A stretch of DNA of 64,000 bases from DATFVJ01 sp963727015 (GTDB lineage: Bacteria > Actinomycetota > Actinomycetes > Streptosporangiales > Streptosporangiaceae): NCBI GenBank assembly GCA_963727015.1, contig CAVSEV010000007.1:62001-126000 (forward strand). The letters are read 5' to 3'. The position numbers and the translations under genes are program-made. Under the pieces are notes generated by a model. It did no database searches. It was not told the origin of the DNA and was given only the letters and a program-made list of their open reading frames with translations. Position 1 is the stretch's first letter, and each line of letters starts with the position of its first letter. Below are positions 1-8,265 of the stretch, piece after piece.

Positions 1-642
1 CTTGCGCAGCGCGTCGACGAGCACATCCGTAGAGAACACATAGTTGCCCATCGACGCGAATGTCTCCTCGGGCGAGCCCGGCAGCGGGGGGGGATCGGGT
101 GGCTTCTCAAGGAATGCCTCGACTGAGCGCCCGTCCTCGCCCGCCTGGACCACGCCGAACGCCGTGGCCTCGCCCCGCGGCACGCGAATGGCCGCGACGG
201 TCGCCCCGGCGCCGTAGTCGACATGCTGGCTGATCATCTGCCTGGGATCCATCCGGTAGACGTGGTCGGCGCCGATCACCACCACCAGCTCGGGCCGCTC
301 ATCGTAGATGAGGTTCAGCGACTGGTAGATCGCGTCCGCCGAACCTGTGTACCAGTGCGGGCCGAGCCGCTGCTGTGCGGGCACCGGCGTCACGTAGTTC
401 CCGAGCAGGGTGCTCATCCGCCAGGTGGTGGTGATATGCCGGTCGAGGCTGTGGCTCTTGTACTGCGTGAGCACGCAGATGCGCAGGCAGCCGGCGTTGA
501 CCAGGTTGGAGAGGGCGAAGTCGACCAGCCGGTACAGGCCGCCGAACGGGACGGCGGGTTTGGCCCTGTCCGCGGTGAGCGGCGCTAGCCGTTTGCCCGC
601 GCCCCCGGCCAGGACGACTCCTAGCACTCGCGGCTGTGGCAT
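1..642 (-). CDS. glgC: Glucose-1-phosphate adenylyltransferase (ADP-glucose pyrophosphorylase), C-terminus beyond left edge
   Basis: Makes ADP-glucose from glucose-1-phosphate and ATP for glycogen synthesis. The reverse strand reads MPQPRVLGVVLAGGAGKRL followed by the conserved APLTADRAKPAVPFGG, which is the nucleotide-binding signature of the GlgC family, then LVDFALSNLVNAG and, further on, a DHVYRMD motif. Only about 213 of roughly 400 residues are inside the window. The ATG at 640-642 follows the pgm stop codon by one base, and the end of pgm contains a strong GAAGGAGG ribosome site, so the two genes are translationally coupled. Pgm supplies the substrate of GlgC. Identification is by motif reading and is very secure; only the missing C-terminus is unseen. 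Confidence 0.95.
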   Translation of the reverse strand, partial: MPQPRVLGVVLAGGAGKRLAPLTADRAKPAVPFGGLYRLVDFALSNLVNAGCLRICVLTQYKSHSLDRHITTTWRMSTLLGNYVTPVPAQQRLGPHWYTGSADAIYQSLNLIYDERPELVVVIGADHVYRMDPRQMISQHVDYGAGATVAAIRVPRGEATAFGVVQAGEDGRSVEAFLEKPPDPPPLPGSPEETFASMGNYVFSTDVLVDALRK

Positions 643-643
643 C

Positions 644-2290
644 TCACGCCTCCTTCAGCACGGTGTCGAGGATCTGCTGCGCCTCGTCCTGGATACGGGC
701 GAGGTGCTCCGCACCGCGGAACGACTCCGCGTACAGCTTGTACACATCCTCGGTTCCCGAGGGCCGCGCCGCGAACCAGCCGGACCGGGTGATGACCTTC
801 AGGCCACCGAGCGGCTCGCCGTTGCCTGGCGCGGAGGTGAGCCGGTCAACCACCGGCTCACCGGCCAGTTCCTGAACGTTGACCTGGTCAGGGGACAGCC
901 GGGCGAGAACGGCCTTCTGCGCGCGGCTGGCGGGGGCGTCGATGCGCGCGTAGGCCGGATCGCCGAGCTTGGCGGTGAGCTCGCGGTAGCGCTCGCTGGG
1001 CGTGCGGCCCGTCACCGCGGTGATCTCGGCGGCGAGCAACGCCAGGATGAGGCCGTCCTTGTCGGTGGTCCAGACCTGGCCGTCGCGGCGGAGGAACGAG
1101 GCACCAGCGCTCTCCTCGCCACCGAAGGCGATGGTGCCGTCGAGCAGCCCGGGCACGAACCACTTGAACCCGACCGGCACCTCGGTCAGGTCGCGCCCGG
1201 CGGCAGCGGCTACCCGGTCGATGATGGCCGAGCTGACCATCGTCTTGCCCACGGCGGCTTCTGCGGGCCAGCGCTCTCGATGCCGGTAGAGGTAGTCGAT
1301 AGCGACGGCAAGGTAATGGTTCGGGTTGAGCAGGCCCGCGGCTGGCGTGACGATTCCGTGCCTGTCGGCGTCGGTGTCGTTGCCTGTCGCGATGTCGAAC
1401 TCGGTCCTGCGGGTGATCAGGGAGGCCATCGCGTGCGGCGACGAGCAGTCCATCCGGATCCGGCCGTCCCAGTCAAGGGTCATGAACCGGAAGGTGGGGT
1501 CGACGACGGGGTTGACGACGGTCAGGTCGAGCCCGAACCGGCCGGCGATCTCCGCCCAGTACGCTACGCTGGCCCCGCCGAGCGGGTCGGCGCCGATTCG
1601 CAGCCGCGACGAGCGCACCGCGTCCAGGTCCACCACCTTAGGCAACTGCGACACATACTGCTCGAGGAAGTCGAAGGAACCGGTCGTGGCGGCGTCCCTT
1701 GCCCGGGCATAACCGATTCTGCGGACCTCCCGCAGGCCGCCGCGGAGCAGTTCATTCGCCCGGTCCTGGATAGCCGACGTGATCTGCGAGCCGGCCGGGC
1801 CGCCGTCGGGCGGGTTGTACTTGAAGCCGCCGTCCTCTGGCGGGTTGTGCGACGGCGTGACCACGATGCCGTCGGCGAGCGCGTTACCCCGGCCGGCGTT
1901 GTGGGCGAGGATGGCAAGTGACACGGCGGGCGTCGGGGTGTAGCCGTCTCTGCGATCCACAAGCACAGGCACGTTGTTGGCGGCGAGCACCTCGAGCGCG
2001 GTCACGGCTGCCGGCTCAGACAGGGCGTGCGTGTCGCGGCCCATATACAGCGGTCCGTCGATGCCCGCCCGCGCGCGATGCTCGCAGATCGCCTGGGTGG
2101 TGGCGGCGATATGGTCGTCGTTGAAGCTGAGCCTTAGCGCCGAGCCCCGGTGGCCCGAGGTACCGAACGCCACGCACTGCTCGGGCACGGACGGGTCTGG
2201 ATGTTCGGCGTAGTAGGCGGTGACCAGCCTGGCCACATCGACCAGGTCGGATTGCCGGGCCGGCTGGCCCGCCCGCTCGTGCACTCGCAC
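644..2290 (-). CDS. pgm: Phosphoglucomutase (alpha-D-glucose phosphate-specific)
   Basis: Interconverts glucose-1-phosphate and glucose-6-phosphate. The 548-residue product has the full set of alpha-D-phosphohexomutase motifs: FGTSGHRG (42-49), the phosphoserine loop TPSHNP with Ser147, the Mg-binding loop DTDADRHG (305-312), the sugar-binding loop GGEESAG (390-396) and the C-terminal phosphate loop RPSGTED. Length is as expected for bacterial Pgm. I chose the GTG at 2290 because AAGGAGAT lies about six bases upstream. It is the first gene of a pgm-glgC pair and feeds glycogen metabolism. A tandem 11-bp repeat lies about 110 bp upstream in the probable promoter region. Confidence 0.95.
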   Translation of the reverse strand: MRVHERAGQPARQSDLVDVARLVTAYYAEHPDPSVPEQCVAFGTSGHRGSALRLSFNDDHIAATTQAICEHRARAGIDGPLYMGRDTHALSEPAAVTALEVLAANNVPVLVDRRDGYTPTPAVSLAILAHNAGRGNALADGIVVTPSHNPPEDGGFKYNPPDGGPAGSQITSAIQDRANELLRGGLREVRRIGYARARDAATTGSFDFLEQYVSQLPKVVDLDAVRSSRLRIGADPLGGASVAYWAEIAGRFGLDLTVVNPVVDPTFRFMTLDWDGRIRMDCSSPHAMASLITRRTEFDIATGNDTDADRHGIVTPAAGLLNPNHYLAVAIDYLYRHRERWPAEAAVGKTMVSSAIIDRVAAAAGRDLTEVPVGFKWFVPGLLDGTIAFGGEESAGASFLRRDGQVWTTDKDGLILALLAAEITAVTGRTPSERYRELTAKLGDPAYARIDAPASRAQKAVLARLSPDQVNVQELAGEPVVDRLTSAPGNGEPLGGLKVITRSGWFAARPSGTEDVYKLYAESFRGAEHLARIQDEAQQILDTVLKEA

Positions 2291-2613
2291 CCGTATCTCC
2301 TTCGTCGGCAGAACCGTGCAGAACTGTGATCGGCACCGCGGGGCAGGACTCGCCCCGAATCGGCCGGTTTGCCTGACCTGTCGTGCCCGCCTATCAGTGT
2401 TACCTCAGTGTTACCTCAATTCGCCAGGTCCGCCACGATTTGCCCGGCTGGTGAGGTCGATGGCCGGCGGGCAGGCGCCAGCTGCGTCAAATGAGACAGC
2501 CGCGCCGCCTCTGGTGCGCCCACGTCGTCGCCCGGTAGCGGCTTCCCTGGACTTGTGGGCTACGGCGGCCCGTACGGCCCGTAGGGCCGGTGGGCCCGTA
2601 GGGAGTGTGCGTG
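2291..2613. other. Divergent intergenic region between pgm and the small membrane gene
   Basis: No convincing gene. It holds the pgm ribosome site at the left, the 11-bp direct repeat described separately, and a run of GGCCCGTA/GGGCCG repeats at about 2566-2602 able to form GC-rich hairpins just upstream of the plus-strand gene. Confidence 0.5.
2395..2416. repeat. Two tandem copies of an 11-bp repeat upstream of pgm
   Basis: CAGTGTTACCT occurs at 2395-2405 and again at 2406-2416, with exact spacing of one helical turn, about 105-125 bp upstream of the pgm start. On the pgm strand it reads AGGTAACACTG twice. It could be a regulator binding site or part of the promoter; no regulator can be assigned. 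Confidence 0.5.
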
Positions 2614-2982
2614 ATGACTGGACTGCCGCGCGAGCTGACGGCCGTGGCACTAGCCGCCGCCCAGGCGATCATCCGGCTGATGTCCGTGCTGATCGGCCTG
2701 CTTGGTCAGCACAACGCCGCGGCGCTGGCGAGCGGGATACTGCTGTTGCTGATCGTCGGCTTCATCGTGCGTTACACCGCCGTCGTGCTCGCCGTGGCAC
2801 TGGCAATCACGTTGCTCGCCTCGTCTCCGATCTGGCGCGCTGAGGCCCGCGTGACCCAGGCGCCGTGCCCCGTCGCCGCGTCGCCGCAGCCGCAGCGGCG
2901 CGGCGCCGGGTGCGTCGTCAGCGGCAGCGTCAGTCACCATGTGCAGAACGCCGCCAGAAGACCCGCGGCACGCCCCTCGTAA
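2614..2982 (+). CDS. Small putative membrane protein of unknown function
   Basis: A 122-residue product with two strongly hydrophobic stretches (about residues 5-30, and 38-75, the latter probably two helices or one long hairpin: LASGILLLLIVGF then VVLAVALAITLLAS) followed by a polar Ala/Pro/Arg-rich tail. The ATG at 2614 has GGGAG about nine bases upstream; a GTG at 2605 is also possible. The TAA stop at 2980-2982 touches the left terminal repeat of the MITE-like element, so that element's insertion may have changed the C-terminus. I do not recognise the family. Base use agrees with coding, but the call rests on hydrophobicity and the ribosome site only. Confidence 0.4.
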   Translation: MTGLPRELTAVALAAAQAIIRLMSVLIGLLGQHNAAALASGILLLLIVGFIVRYTAVVLAVALAITLLASSPIWRAEARVTQAPCPVAASPQPQRRGAGCVVSGSVSHHVQNAARRPAARPS

Positions 2983-3162
2983 GTGGTCTGTCAGAGGAGT
3001 CTTCTTCGGCTCTGTGGCCCACGACAACGCCCATTGCGGGCACCTCGCGGCGTTGTCGTCGTCGCGCGTAGCACCAGCGAAGCGCTCGTCGAGGACAAGC
3101 GGCGCCTTGCGATGCACCCACCTGGACGCCGTTCGCTCGAAGGACCCCTCTGACAGACCACT
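2982..3162. mobile_element. MITE-like 181-bp element with 16-bp perfect terminal inverted repeats
   Basis: AGTGGTCTGTCAGAGG at 2982-2997 is the exact reverse complement of 3147-3162, and the match continues inward with one mismatch and one gap (GTCTTC against GTCCTTC). The interior holds a second inverted repeat, ACGACAACGC at 3021-3030 against GCGTTGTCGT at 3050-3059. There is no internal reading frame for a transposase. No clear target-site duplication is visible. It could instead be a bacterial interspersed mosaic-type repeat or a long hairpin; a non-autonomous insertion element is the best reading. Confidence 0.6.
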
Positions 3163-3351
3163 AGAAATGCGGCTGACGGGTCCGGTGCGGGCTTGCGTGC
3201 GGGTGGTGATCGCGGGTAGGCCGGATGGGTGAGCCTCGAGGTCTGCCGGCGCCGACGGGATCCCGCCCGAACGCAGGAACCGATGGCGCGGCGCAGCGGC
3301 GCCATCGCTGATGCGGGCGCCGCGGGCCCTGCGGGCCCTGCCGGCCCCCCG

Positions 3352-3419
3352 GGCGAGATCCCGCACGGCCCCGCAGGCGAGATCCCGCACGGCCCCGCGG
3401 GCGAGATCCCGCACGGCGA
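3352..3419 (+). repeat. 24-bp tandem repeat (about 2.8 copies) abutting the ligase start
   Basis: GGCGAGATCCCGCACGGCCC begins at 3352, 3376 and 3400, an exact 24-bp period. In one frame it encodes GEIPHGPA three times after a collagen-like GPAGPAGPP stretch. That frame is open from a GTG at 3229 (or ATG at 3283) and ends in TGA at 3421-3423, overlapping the ligase ATG as ATGA. A translated leader peptide coupled to the ligase is possible but unproven. Confidence 0.7.
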
Positions 3420-4412
3420 ATGATCCAGCGGAAGCTGGTGCCGCTGCCTGCGTGGGTGCGCCCGATGCTTGCGACGGCAGGCGGTCTGCCGGGCAGCGCC
3501 GACGGCTGGGCGTTCGAGATGAAGTGGGACGGGCAGCGCGCGGGCGCGTACGTCGAAGGCGGCCGCCTGATACGGCTGCTTTCACGCACCGGCCGTGACA
3601 TCGCCGCGGCCTACCCGGAACTGGACGGGCTCGGTGCGGCGGCCGGGGCGCGGCAGATGTTGCTCGACGGCGAGATCGTAGGCTTCGACGGCGGCCGCCC
3701 GAGCTTCGAGGCACTGCAGCAGCGCATGCACGTCGCCTCCGCCGCTCAGGCGGCGCGGCTGTCCGGGCAGGTGCCGGTCGCATACCTGGTGTTCGACTTG
3801 CTCCAGCTGGACGGGCGGCCGCTGCTCGACCTGGCGTACGCACGCCGGCGCGAACTGCTTGACGGCCTCGGCCTGGCCGCCCGGTTCTGGCAGACCCCGC
3901 CCGCGTTCACCGACGCGGCCGGCGAGGACGTGCTCGCGGCTGCGGTGAGTCAGGGTCTGGAAGGCGTCGTCGCCAAGCGGCTCGTATCCCCGTACCGCTC
4001 GGGCGCTCGGTCGGCCGACTGGCGCAAGATCAAGCACGTGCACCGGCAGGAGGTCGTGATCGGTGGCATCAACCCAGGCGAAGGTGGCCGCACCGGGCGG
4101 ATCGGATCGTTGCTCGTAGGCGTTCAGGCCGAGGGCGGGCTGGCCTACGCCGGCCGGGTTGGGACCGGATTCAGTCAGCAGGCCCTGCGCATGCTCGAGC
4201 AGAAACTGGCTCCACTCGCACGGGCCGTATCGCCGTTCGCCACCCCGGTTCCCGTGCCGCAGGCGCGCGGCGCGATCTGGGTGGAGCCACTCCTGGTGGC
4301 CGAGGTGGCATTCGCCGGCTGGACCAATGCGGGGCGGATGCGCGCCCCGTCCTACCAGGGGCTGCGCGAGGATAAGGACCCGGCTGAGGTCACCCGCGAG
4401 TTTTTGGCTTAA
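3420..4412 (+). CDS. ATP-dependent DNA ligase, stand-alone LigC / LigD-ligase-domain type
   Basis: Seals nicks and double-strand ends in non-homologous end joining. The 330-residue protein is the two-domain core only: an adenylation domain with motif I EMKWDG (Lys35 is the AMP-accepting residue), FDLLQLDG (125-132), motif IV EGVVAKR (181-187) and motif V WRKIKHV (201-207), then an OB-fold domain to the end. No polymerase or nuclease domain is fused, in contrast to full LigD. A LigD-type polymerase gene lies 1.4 kb downstream in the opposite orientation. The ATG at 3420 lacks an obvious ribosome site and overlaps the stop of a small upstream frame, which suggests coupling. No Ku gene is in the window. 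Confidence 0.9.
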   Translation: MIQRKLVPLPAWVRPMLATAGGLPGSADGWAFEMKWDGQRAGAYVEGGRLIRLLSRTGRDIAAAYPELDGLGAAAGARQMLLDGEIVGFDGGRPSFEALQQRMHVASAAQAARLSGQVPVAYLVFDLLQLDGRPLLDLAYARRRELLDGLGLAARFWQTPPAFTDAAGEDVLAAAVSQGLEGVVAKRLVSPYRSGARSADWRKIKHVHRQEVVIGGINPGEGGRTGRIGSLLVGVQAEGGLAYAGRVGTGFSQQALRMLEQKLAPLARAVSPFATPVPVPQARGAIWVEPLLVAEVAFAGWTNAGRMRAPSYQGLREDKDPAEVTREFLA

Positions 4413-4544
4413 CGGCTGCCGCGTGGCGGCAGATCGTGAAACTGCGGCGCGCTTGCGGGGGCGCCCCCAGGCTGATTGTGTCAATCAGCGGTCAATCAGC
4501 GCACGGCGTGTCGGCGGGTTCTGGTGGCCGGGTACAACGGTGGG

Positions 4545-5682
4545 GTGGAAATAGCTCGGGTGGCAGACGAGCTTTACGGGCTACCGCCCGCCGAGTTCAC
4601 GGCGTCCAGGGACGAGCGCGCGCGCCTGGCACGGGCCGAGGGTAACAAAGACCTCAGCGAAGCGATCAAGAAACTGCGCCGCCCGACGGCGAGCGCCGCG
4701 CTGGTGAACAGGCTCGTCCGCGAGGCAGGTAACTCGGTCGACCGCCTGCTTGACCTGGGGGAGTCGATGCGCGAGGCGCAGCAGGCCATGGCCGGGGATC
4801 GGCTGCGCAGCCTATCGGCGCAGCGGCGTCCGGCCATCCAGGCGCTCGCCCAGCAGGCAAGGCAGCTTGCGGCACAGGCGGGCAGGCCGGTCAGCGACCA
4901 AGTCGAGCGTGAAGTCGAGGCCACGCTCGAAGCGGCGCTTGCCGACCCTGGTGCGGCCGCGGCGGTCCGCTCCGGCCGGCTGACTGCCGGCCTTGTCTAC
5001 GCCGGTTTTGGCGGCGTCGACGTAACCGATGCCGTGGCGGTTCCCGGCACGCCCGCGCAGCGGACTCGGCGGCGGGACGCCGATGCGTCGCGGGATCGCC
5101 CGGCGGTGCGGGCAGAGCCGGAGGCGCCGGACACGCACGGGCGTGCGGACGGAGCCGCGGCGCGGCGCGAGGACGTGCCTTCGGCGGGGGAGCGCGAGGA
5201 CGCGGCCGGGGTGCGGCAGCGGGGCACGGATGCGGCCGGGGTGCGGCAGCGGGGCCGATGCGGCCGCTGTGCGGCGGCGGCGCCCCGATGCGGCCGCTGC
5301 GGGGGAGCGCGAGGACCGAGCCGCGGCACGGCGGCGGCGCGACGTGGAGGCGGCGGAGCAGGACGTGCGCGATGCGGCAGAGGTGGCCAGGGATGCCGCC
5401 GCCGCGCTCGACGATGCGTCGCGGCGAGTCACCGAGGCGAACGAGGCACGCCAGGCGGCGGAGCGTCAGATCGGGGATCTGGAGAAACAGCTGGAACACG
5501 CGCAAACCCAGGAGGCCGAGGCGGCGCGCGCCCTGCGCGATGCCCGGCGCAGCCGTGACGCGGCTGCTCGCACCGCCGGCACGGCAGAGCGCCTCCTCAG
5601 CCGGTTCAGGGCGAAGCTCGAGGCAGCACAGAAGGCTTCCCCGCACCGCCCGCCCGCTCGCCACCATGATCGTGGTACCTGA
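4545..5682 (+). pseudogene. Coiled-coil protein gene broken by a 2-base frameshift in a repeat
   Basis: The first frame (GTG at 4545, or TTG at 4476) gives IARVADELYGLPPAEFTA and a helical, Ala/Arg-rich region of about 230 residues. After the second copy of a repeat encoding DAAGVRQRG the coding frame moves by two bases: GGGGCACGGATGCG at 5221-5234 is matched by GGGGCCGATGCG at 5251-5262, two bases shorter. The other frame then continues the same composition (PDAAAAGERED, then a long heptad-type coiled coil DVEAAEQDVRDAAEVARDAA) to the TGA at 5680-5682. It sits between the NHEJ ligase and polymerase genes. The fold is a long coiled coil; the function is unknown. It may be a true pseudogene or a sequencing error. 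Confidence 0.7.
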
Positions 5683-5815
5683 CCGCGAATAGCACGACTG
5701 TCGACGTGCCCATCGAGCCTGCTCCAAGCTGATCTGCCCGTGGATGTACCGGCACTGGTCGTATGCGACCCGCGATGGCACATTCAGGGGTCACTGGTGG
5801 CAGGCCGGGCGGCCG

Positions 5816-6718
5816 TCAGGCCGGCTCGGGCGTGATCAGTGGTGACAGCAGGTCACCGTCGCGGGCCACCCGGTCAAGTACGGCGTCGCTCGTGAACGTC
5901 AGATCATCGGGCCGCCGGCACGCGGCGACCTCGTCCCAGCTGACCGGCGTGGACACGGTGGGCTGGGCCATGGCCCGCAGCGAATAAGGCGCGACGGTGG
6001 TCTTGGCGGCGTTGTTCTGGCTCCAGTCGATGAATACCTTGCCCGGGCGCAGCGCCTTCGTCATCCGGGACACGACCAGGCCCGGGTGGGCCTGCTCGAG
6101 GTGCCCGGCGAGGGCGCGCGCCAGTTCGCTTGCCTGCTCCGAGGTCATCCCGGACAAGGCGGCATACAACTGCATGCCCTTGCCCCCGGAGGTCTTGGCC
6201 AGCGGGTGCAGCCCGACCTGCTCGAGCAGTGGCCGCAGCAGCAGCGCCACACGACAGCAGTCGGCGAGGTTCGCGGGCGCGCCCGGGTCGAGGTCGAAAA
6301 CCAGCAAGTCGGGTTCGGCAATGTGTGGCAGCCGCCACATCGGGGTGTGGATCTCAAGGTCGGCGAGATTGGCCGCCCAGATCAAGGTCGGCAGGTCGCC
6401 GGCCACGACATACTCCACTGTGTCCCGTGTCTTGGTGGATCCAGGAGAGGCTATCCGCTCCGTCGGCACCCAGGGCGGCCTGTGCCTCGGCGCATTCTTC
6501 TCGTAGAAGTAGGCGTGGTCCACGCCGTCCGGGTACCGCTTTAGCGTCAGCGGCCGCCCCGCGATGTGCGGCAACAGCACGGGAGCAATGCGCCGGTAGT
6601 AGTCGATCACCTGGCCCTTGGTGAAGCCGGTCTCGGGATAGAGCACCTTGTCCAGGTTGGTCAGCGTCAGCGTGCGGCCCTCGACCTCGACCGCCAGCTT
6701 TTGCGTATCGGGGCTCAC
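5816..6718 (-). CDS. LigD-type NHEJ polymerase/primase domain protein
   Basis: Adds nucleotides or ribonucleotides at double-strand breaks during end joining. The 300-residue protein is a stand-alone LigD polymerase domain: LTNLDKVLYPE (19-29), the metal-binding pair in FDLDPG (Asp142, Asp144), SGGKGMQLY (177-185), and the third metal ligand in VFIDWSQN (Asp231) followed by the family signature AKTTVAPYSLRA. Start is GTG at 6718 with GGAGG five bases upstream. It is convergent with the ligase gene, so the two NHEJ activities that LigD fuses are split here and transcribed toward each other. The typical nuclease (PE) domain is absent. Confidence 0.92.
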   Translation of the reverse strand: MSPDTQKLAVEVEGRTLTLTNLDKVLYPETGFTKGQVIDYYRRIAPVLLPHIAGRPLTLKRYPDGVDHAYFYEKNAPRHRPPWVPTERIASPGSTKTRDTVEYVVAGDLPTLIWAANLADLEIHTPMWRLPHIAEPDLLVFDLDPGAPANLADCCRVALLLRPLLEQVGLHPLAKTSGGKGMQLYAALSGMTSEQASELARALAGHLEQAHPGLVVSRMTKALRPGKVFIDWSQNNAAKTTVAPYSLRAMAQPTVSTPVSWDEVAACRRPDDLTFTSDAVLDRVARDGDLLSPLITPEPA

Positions 6719-6900
6719 GCGACCTCCGCCGGCTTATGCCCGATCCCGTGACCGGCACCAGGGCCATGTCCCTATCCTGCACGATCACCGCATCCTGCCC
6801 GATCACGGCGGGTGCCAGCGCCGCCCGGCCGCGGTGCGCCACCTGGCACCGCCGTTCAGGCTAAATCAGTACATCATGCACGGCGTGCAAGCAGGCGTGT

Positions 6901-6956
6901 CAAGGCAGGTGCATCAAGGCAGGTGTATCAAGGCGGGTGTATCAAGGCAGGTACGT
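6901..6956. repeat. 14-bp tandem repeat, four copies
   Basis: Units CAAGGCAGGTGCAT, CAAGGCAGGTGTAT, CAAGGCGGGTGTAT and CAAGGCAGGTACGT follow each other without gaps from 6901; a degenerate 13-bp copy precedes at 6888. The period is not a multiple of three and the array ends at the stop codon of the DinB gene, so it is a 3-prime noncoding array. Confidence 0.8.
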
Positions 6957-7471
6957 CAGGGAGCCAGGCGCTCGGCGAGTCCGAGAACGTAGGCGGCCTG
7001 GCCCACGTGCTGGAGATCGTCGGAGACCACGCTGACCAGCCGCACGCTGAGCGTAACCGGCGGATCCCAGGACGCGTCCACGATCCGGTCCAGATCGGCG
7101 TCGGCAAGGCCCCGCACGTACCTCAGCGTCTCTTCGTAGACCGCGTCGTGGTACCCAGCGAGCAGCTCCCCCGACTCCACCTGGACCGCGGCGACCTGGT
7201 CGTTTCCGTGCCCGTAACCAGTGTCCGCGGGGCCGAGCGGCAGGCCGAACCGCTCGAACCAGCCTTTTGATGTCCAGACCTGCTCGGTACCCGCGACGCC
7301 AGCGATGTGATCGTCCTGGATGCGGGTCAGATGCCAGACCAGCCAGGCGATCGAATTCGCCGCATCGTCCGGGCGGTACGACAGCTCGCCGGGCTTGCGG
7401 AGGTCGACTACTTCATGGACGTTCGCCCGGATCCGGCCGAACGCGTCGACGAGCACATCAACGGCGGTCAT
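6956..7471 (-). CDS. DinB-family (DUF664-like) metal-binding protein
   Basis: A 171-residue four-helix-bundle protein. The conserved pattern is visible: WLVWHLTRIQDDH (about residues 43-55), giving the first metal-binding histidines, and DDLQHVGQAAYVLG near the C-terminus, giving the last one. In actinobacteria this superfamily contains mycothiol-dependent transferases and maleylpyruvate isomerase-like enzymes, so a thiol-dependent detoxification role is likely, but the substrate cannot be read from the sequence. Start ATG at 7471 with GAAGGGAG a little upstream. It stands alone; a 14-bp tandem array lies immediately downstream. Confidence 0.85.
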   Translation of the reverse strand: MTAVDVLVDAFGRIRANVHEVVDLRKPGELSYRPDDAANSIAWLVWHLTRIQDDHIAGVAGTEQVWTSKGWFERFGLPLGPADTGYGHGNDQVAAVQVESGELLAGYHDAVYEETLRYVRGLADADLDRIVDASWDPPVTLSVRLVSVVSDDLQHVGQAAYVLGLAERLAP

Positions 7472-8174
7472 GCGGAGGGCTCCCTTCGAGCGCGGCTGCC
7501 AAGCGTCCGCTGGAATTGTCTCACGTGCCCCTTTGGCACTGTCTGCAGGGGATCGGCTTGATCAATCGCACCGTTGACATCCGTCGCGCGCATCGGATCA
7601 GGAGCGCGAGGGCAGTGATCATCGCAGTCCTTGGGCTCGGCCGTGCCCGCAAGTCCAGGGGTGCCCGGCGGGCGGCTGTGCGGGCCCGGGTTCCCGTGGC
7701 CGGAGCCCCGTGTCCCGATGGGCCGGAGCCCCGTATCCCGATGGGGATGCTGCGACGGTTCGGACTGATGCGTCCGCGGCCACCCCGCCCCGCCGCTGAT
7801 AACCGTATGCTTTCGTATGGCCACCTGTTGTCGTCAATTCGATGGTGGAATTTCTTTGCCGCAACCGCGCGGCCGGCCTGAATAAAGCAATCGAGCCGCT
7901 GATTCCCGGGAAGAACTCACGAATTCGGGCGGAATCGTAACGAAGCTTTCAATCGCTTGAACGTGGCTGTCTCGCTGCGTGGCGGCGAGCGGTCAGATGC
8001 GGCTATTGACCCTAGCCTGCTCTGTCGCGCTTACGCGAACGCCGGCCTGTCAAGGCCGGGCGGGAGCCGGTCACACGCGCGCCCGCCCGGCCCGGCCCAC
8101 CTGCGCATCCTCGCCGGGCTGCCGGATTCCGAGGGTCGTCACGCTCGTCGGCGCAGGTAGCGCGGAGGGAGGTC
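7472..8174. other. Intergenic region upstream of the LacI regulator
   Basis: About 700 bp without a supported gene. It contains a direct repeat of about 22 bp (CGGAGCCCCGTGTCCCGATGG and CGGAGCCCCGTATCCCGATGG, 7699-7742) and, at 7830-7960, a relatively A/T-rich patch. Reading frames here have poor codon composition, so I call no gene. Confidence 0.4.
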
Positions 8175-8203
8175 TTGACGGCGCCGCGCCAGGGAGTAAC
8201 AAT
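8175..8203 (+). promoter_or_regulatory. Probable sigma-70-type promoter of the LacI/ABC sugar operon
   Basis: TTGACG at 8175-8180 and TAACAAT at 8197-8203 are separated by 16 bp. The LacI-type operator begins 15 bp after the -10 element, the normal place for repression, and the regulator start codon follows 33 bp after the operator. Confidence 0.5.
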
Positions 8204-8217
8204 GAGCCGGTCCCGAC

Positions 8218-8233
8218 TTGGAATCGGTTCCAA
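8218..8233. promoter_or_regulatory. LacI-family operator, TTGGAATCGGTTCCAA
   Basis: A 16-bp palindrome with a central CG and a single mismatched pair (its complement reads TTGGAACCGATTCCAA), the classic shape of LacI/GalR operators. It lies between the promoter and the start of the LacI-family gene, so autoregulation and control of the transport operon are likely. Confidence 0.75.
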
Positions 8234-8265
8234 TTAGCCAGGTTCCCTGTTCAAGAGGTGTGCGC

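Noticed and set aside
410..1921. A 503-codon open frame on the plus strand across pgm
   Set aside because: It is the antisense shadow of pgm, which has all catalytic motifs; the plus frame has no recognisable domain and the composition of a high-GC shadow.
7468..7824. A 118-codon minus-strand frame upstream of the DinB gene
   Set aside because: Pro/Arg/His-rich, no ribosome site, no domain, and it spans the direct repeat at 7699-7742.
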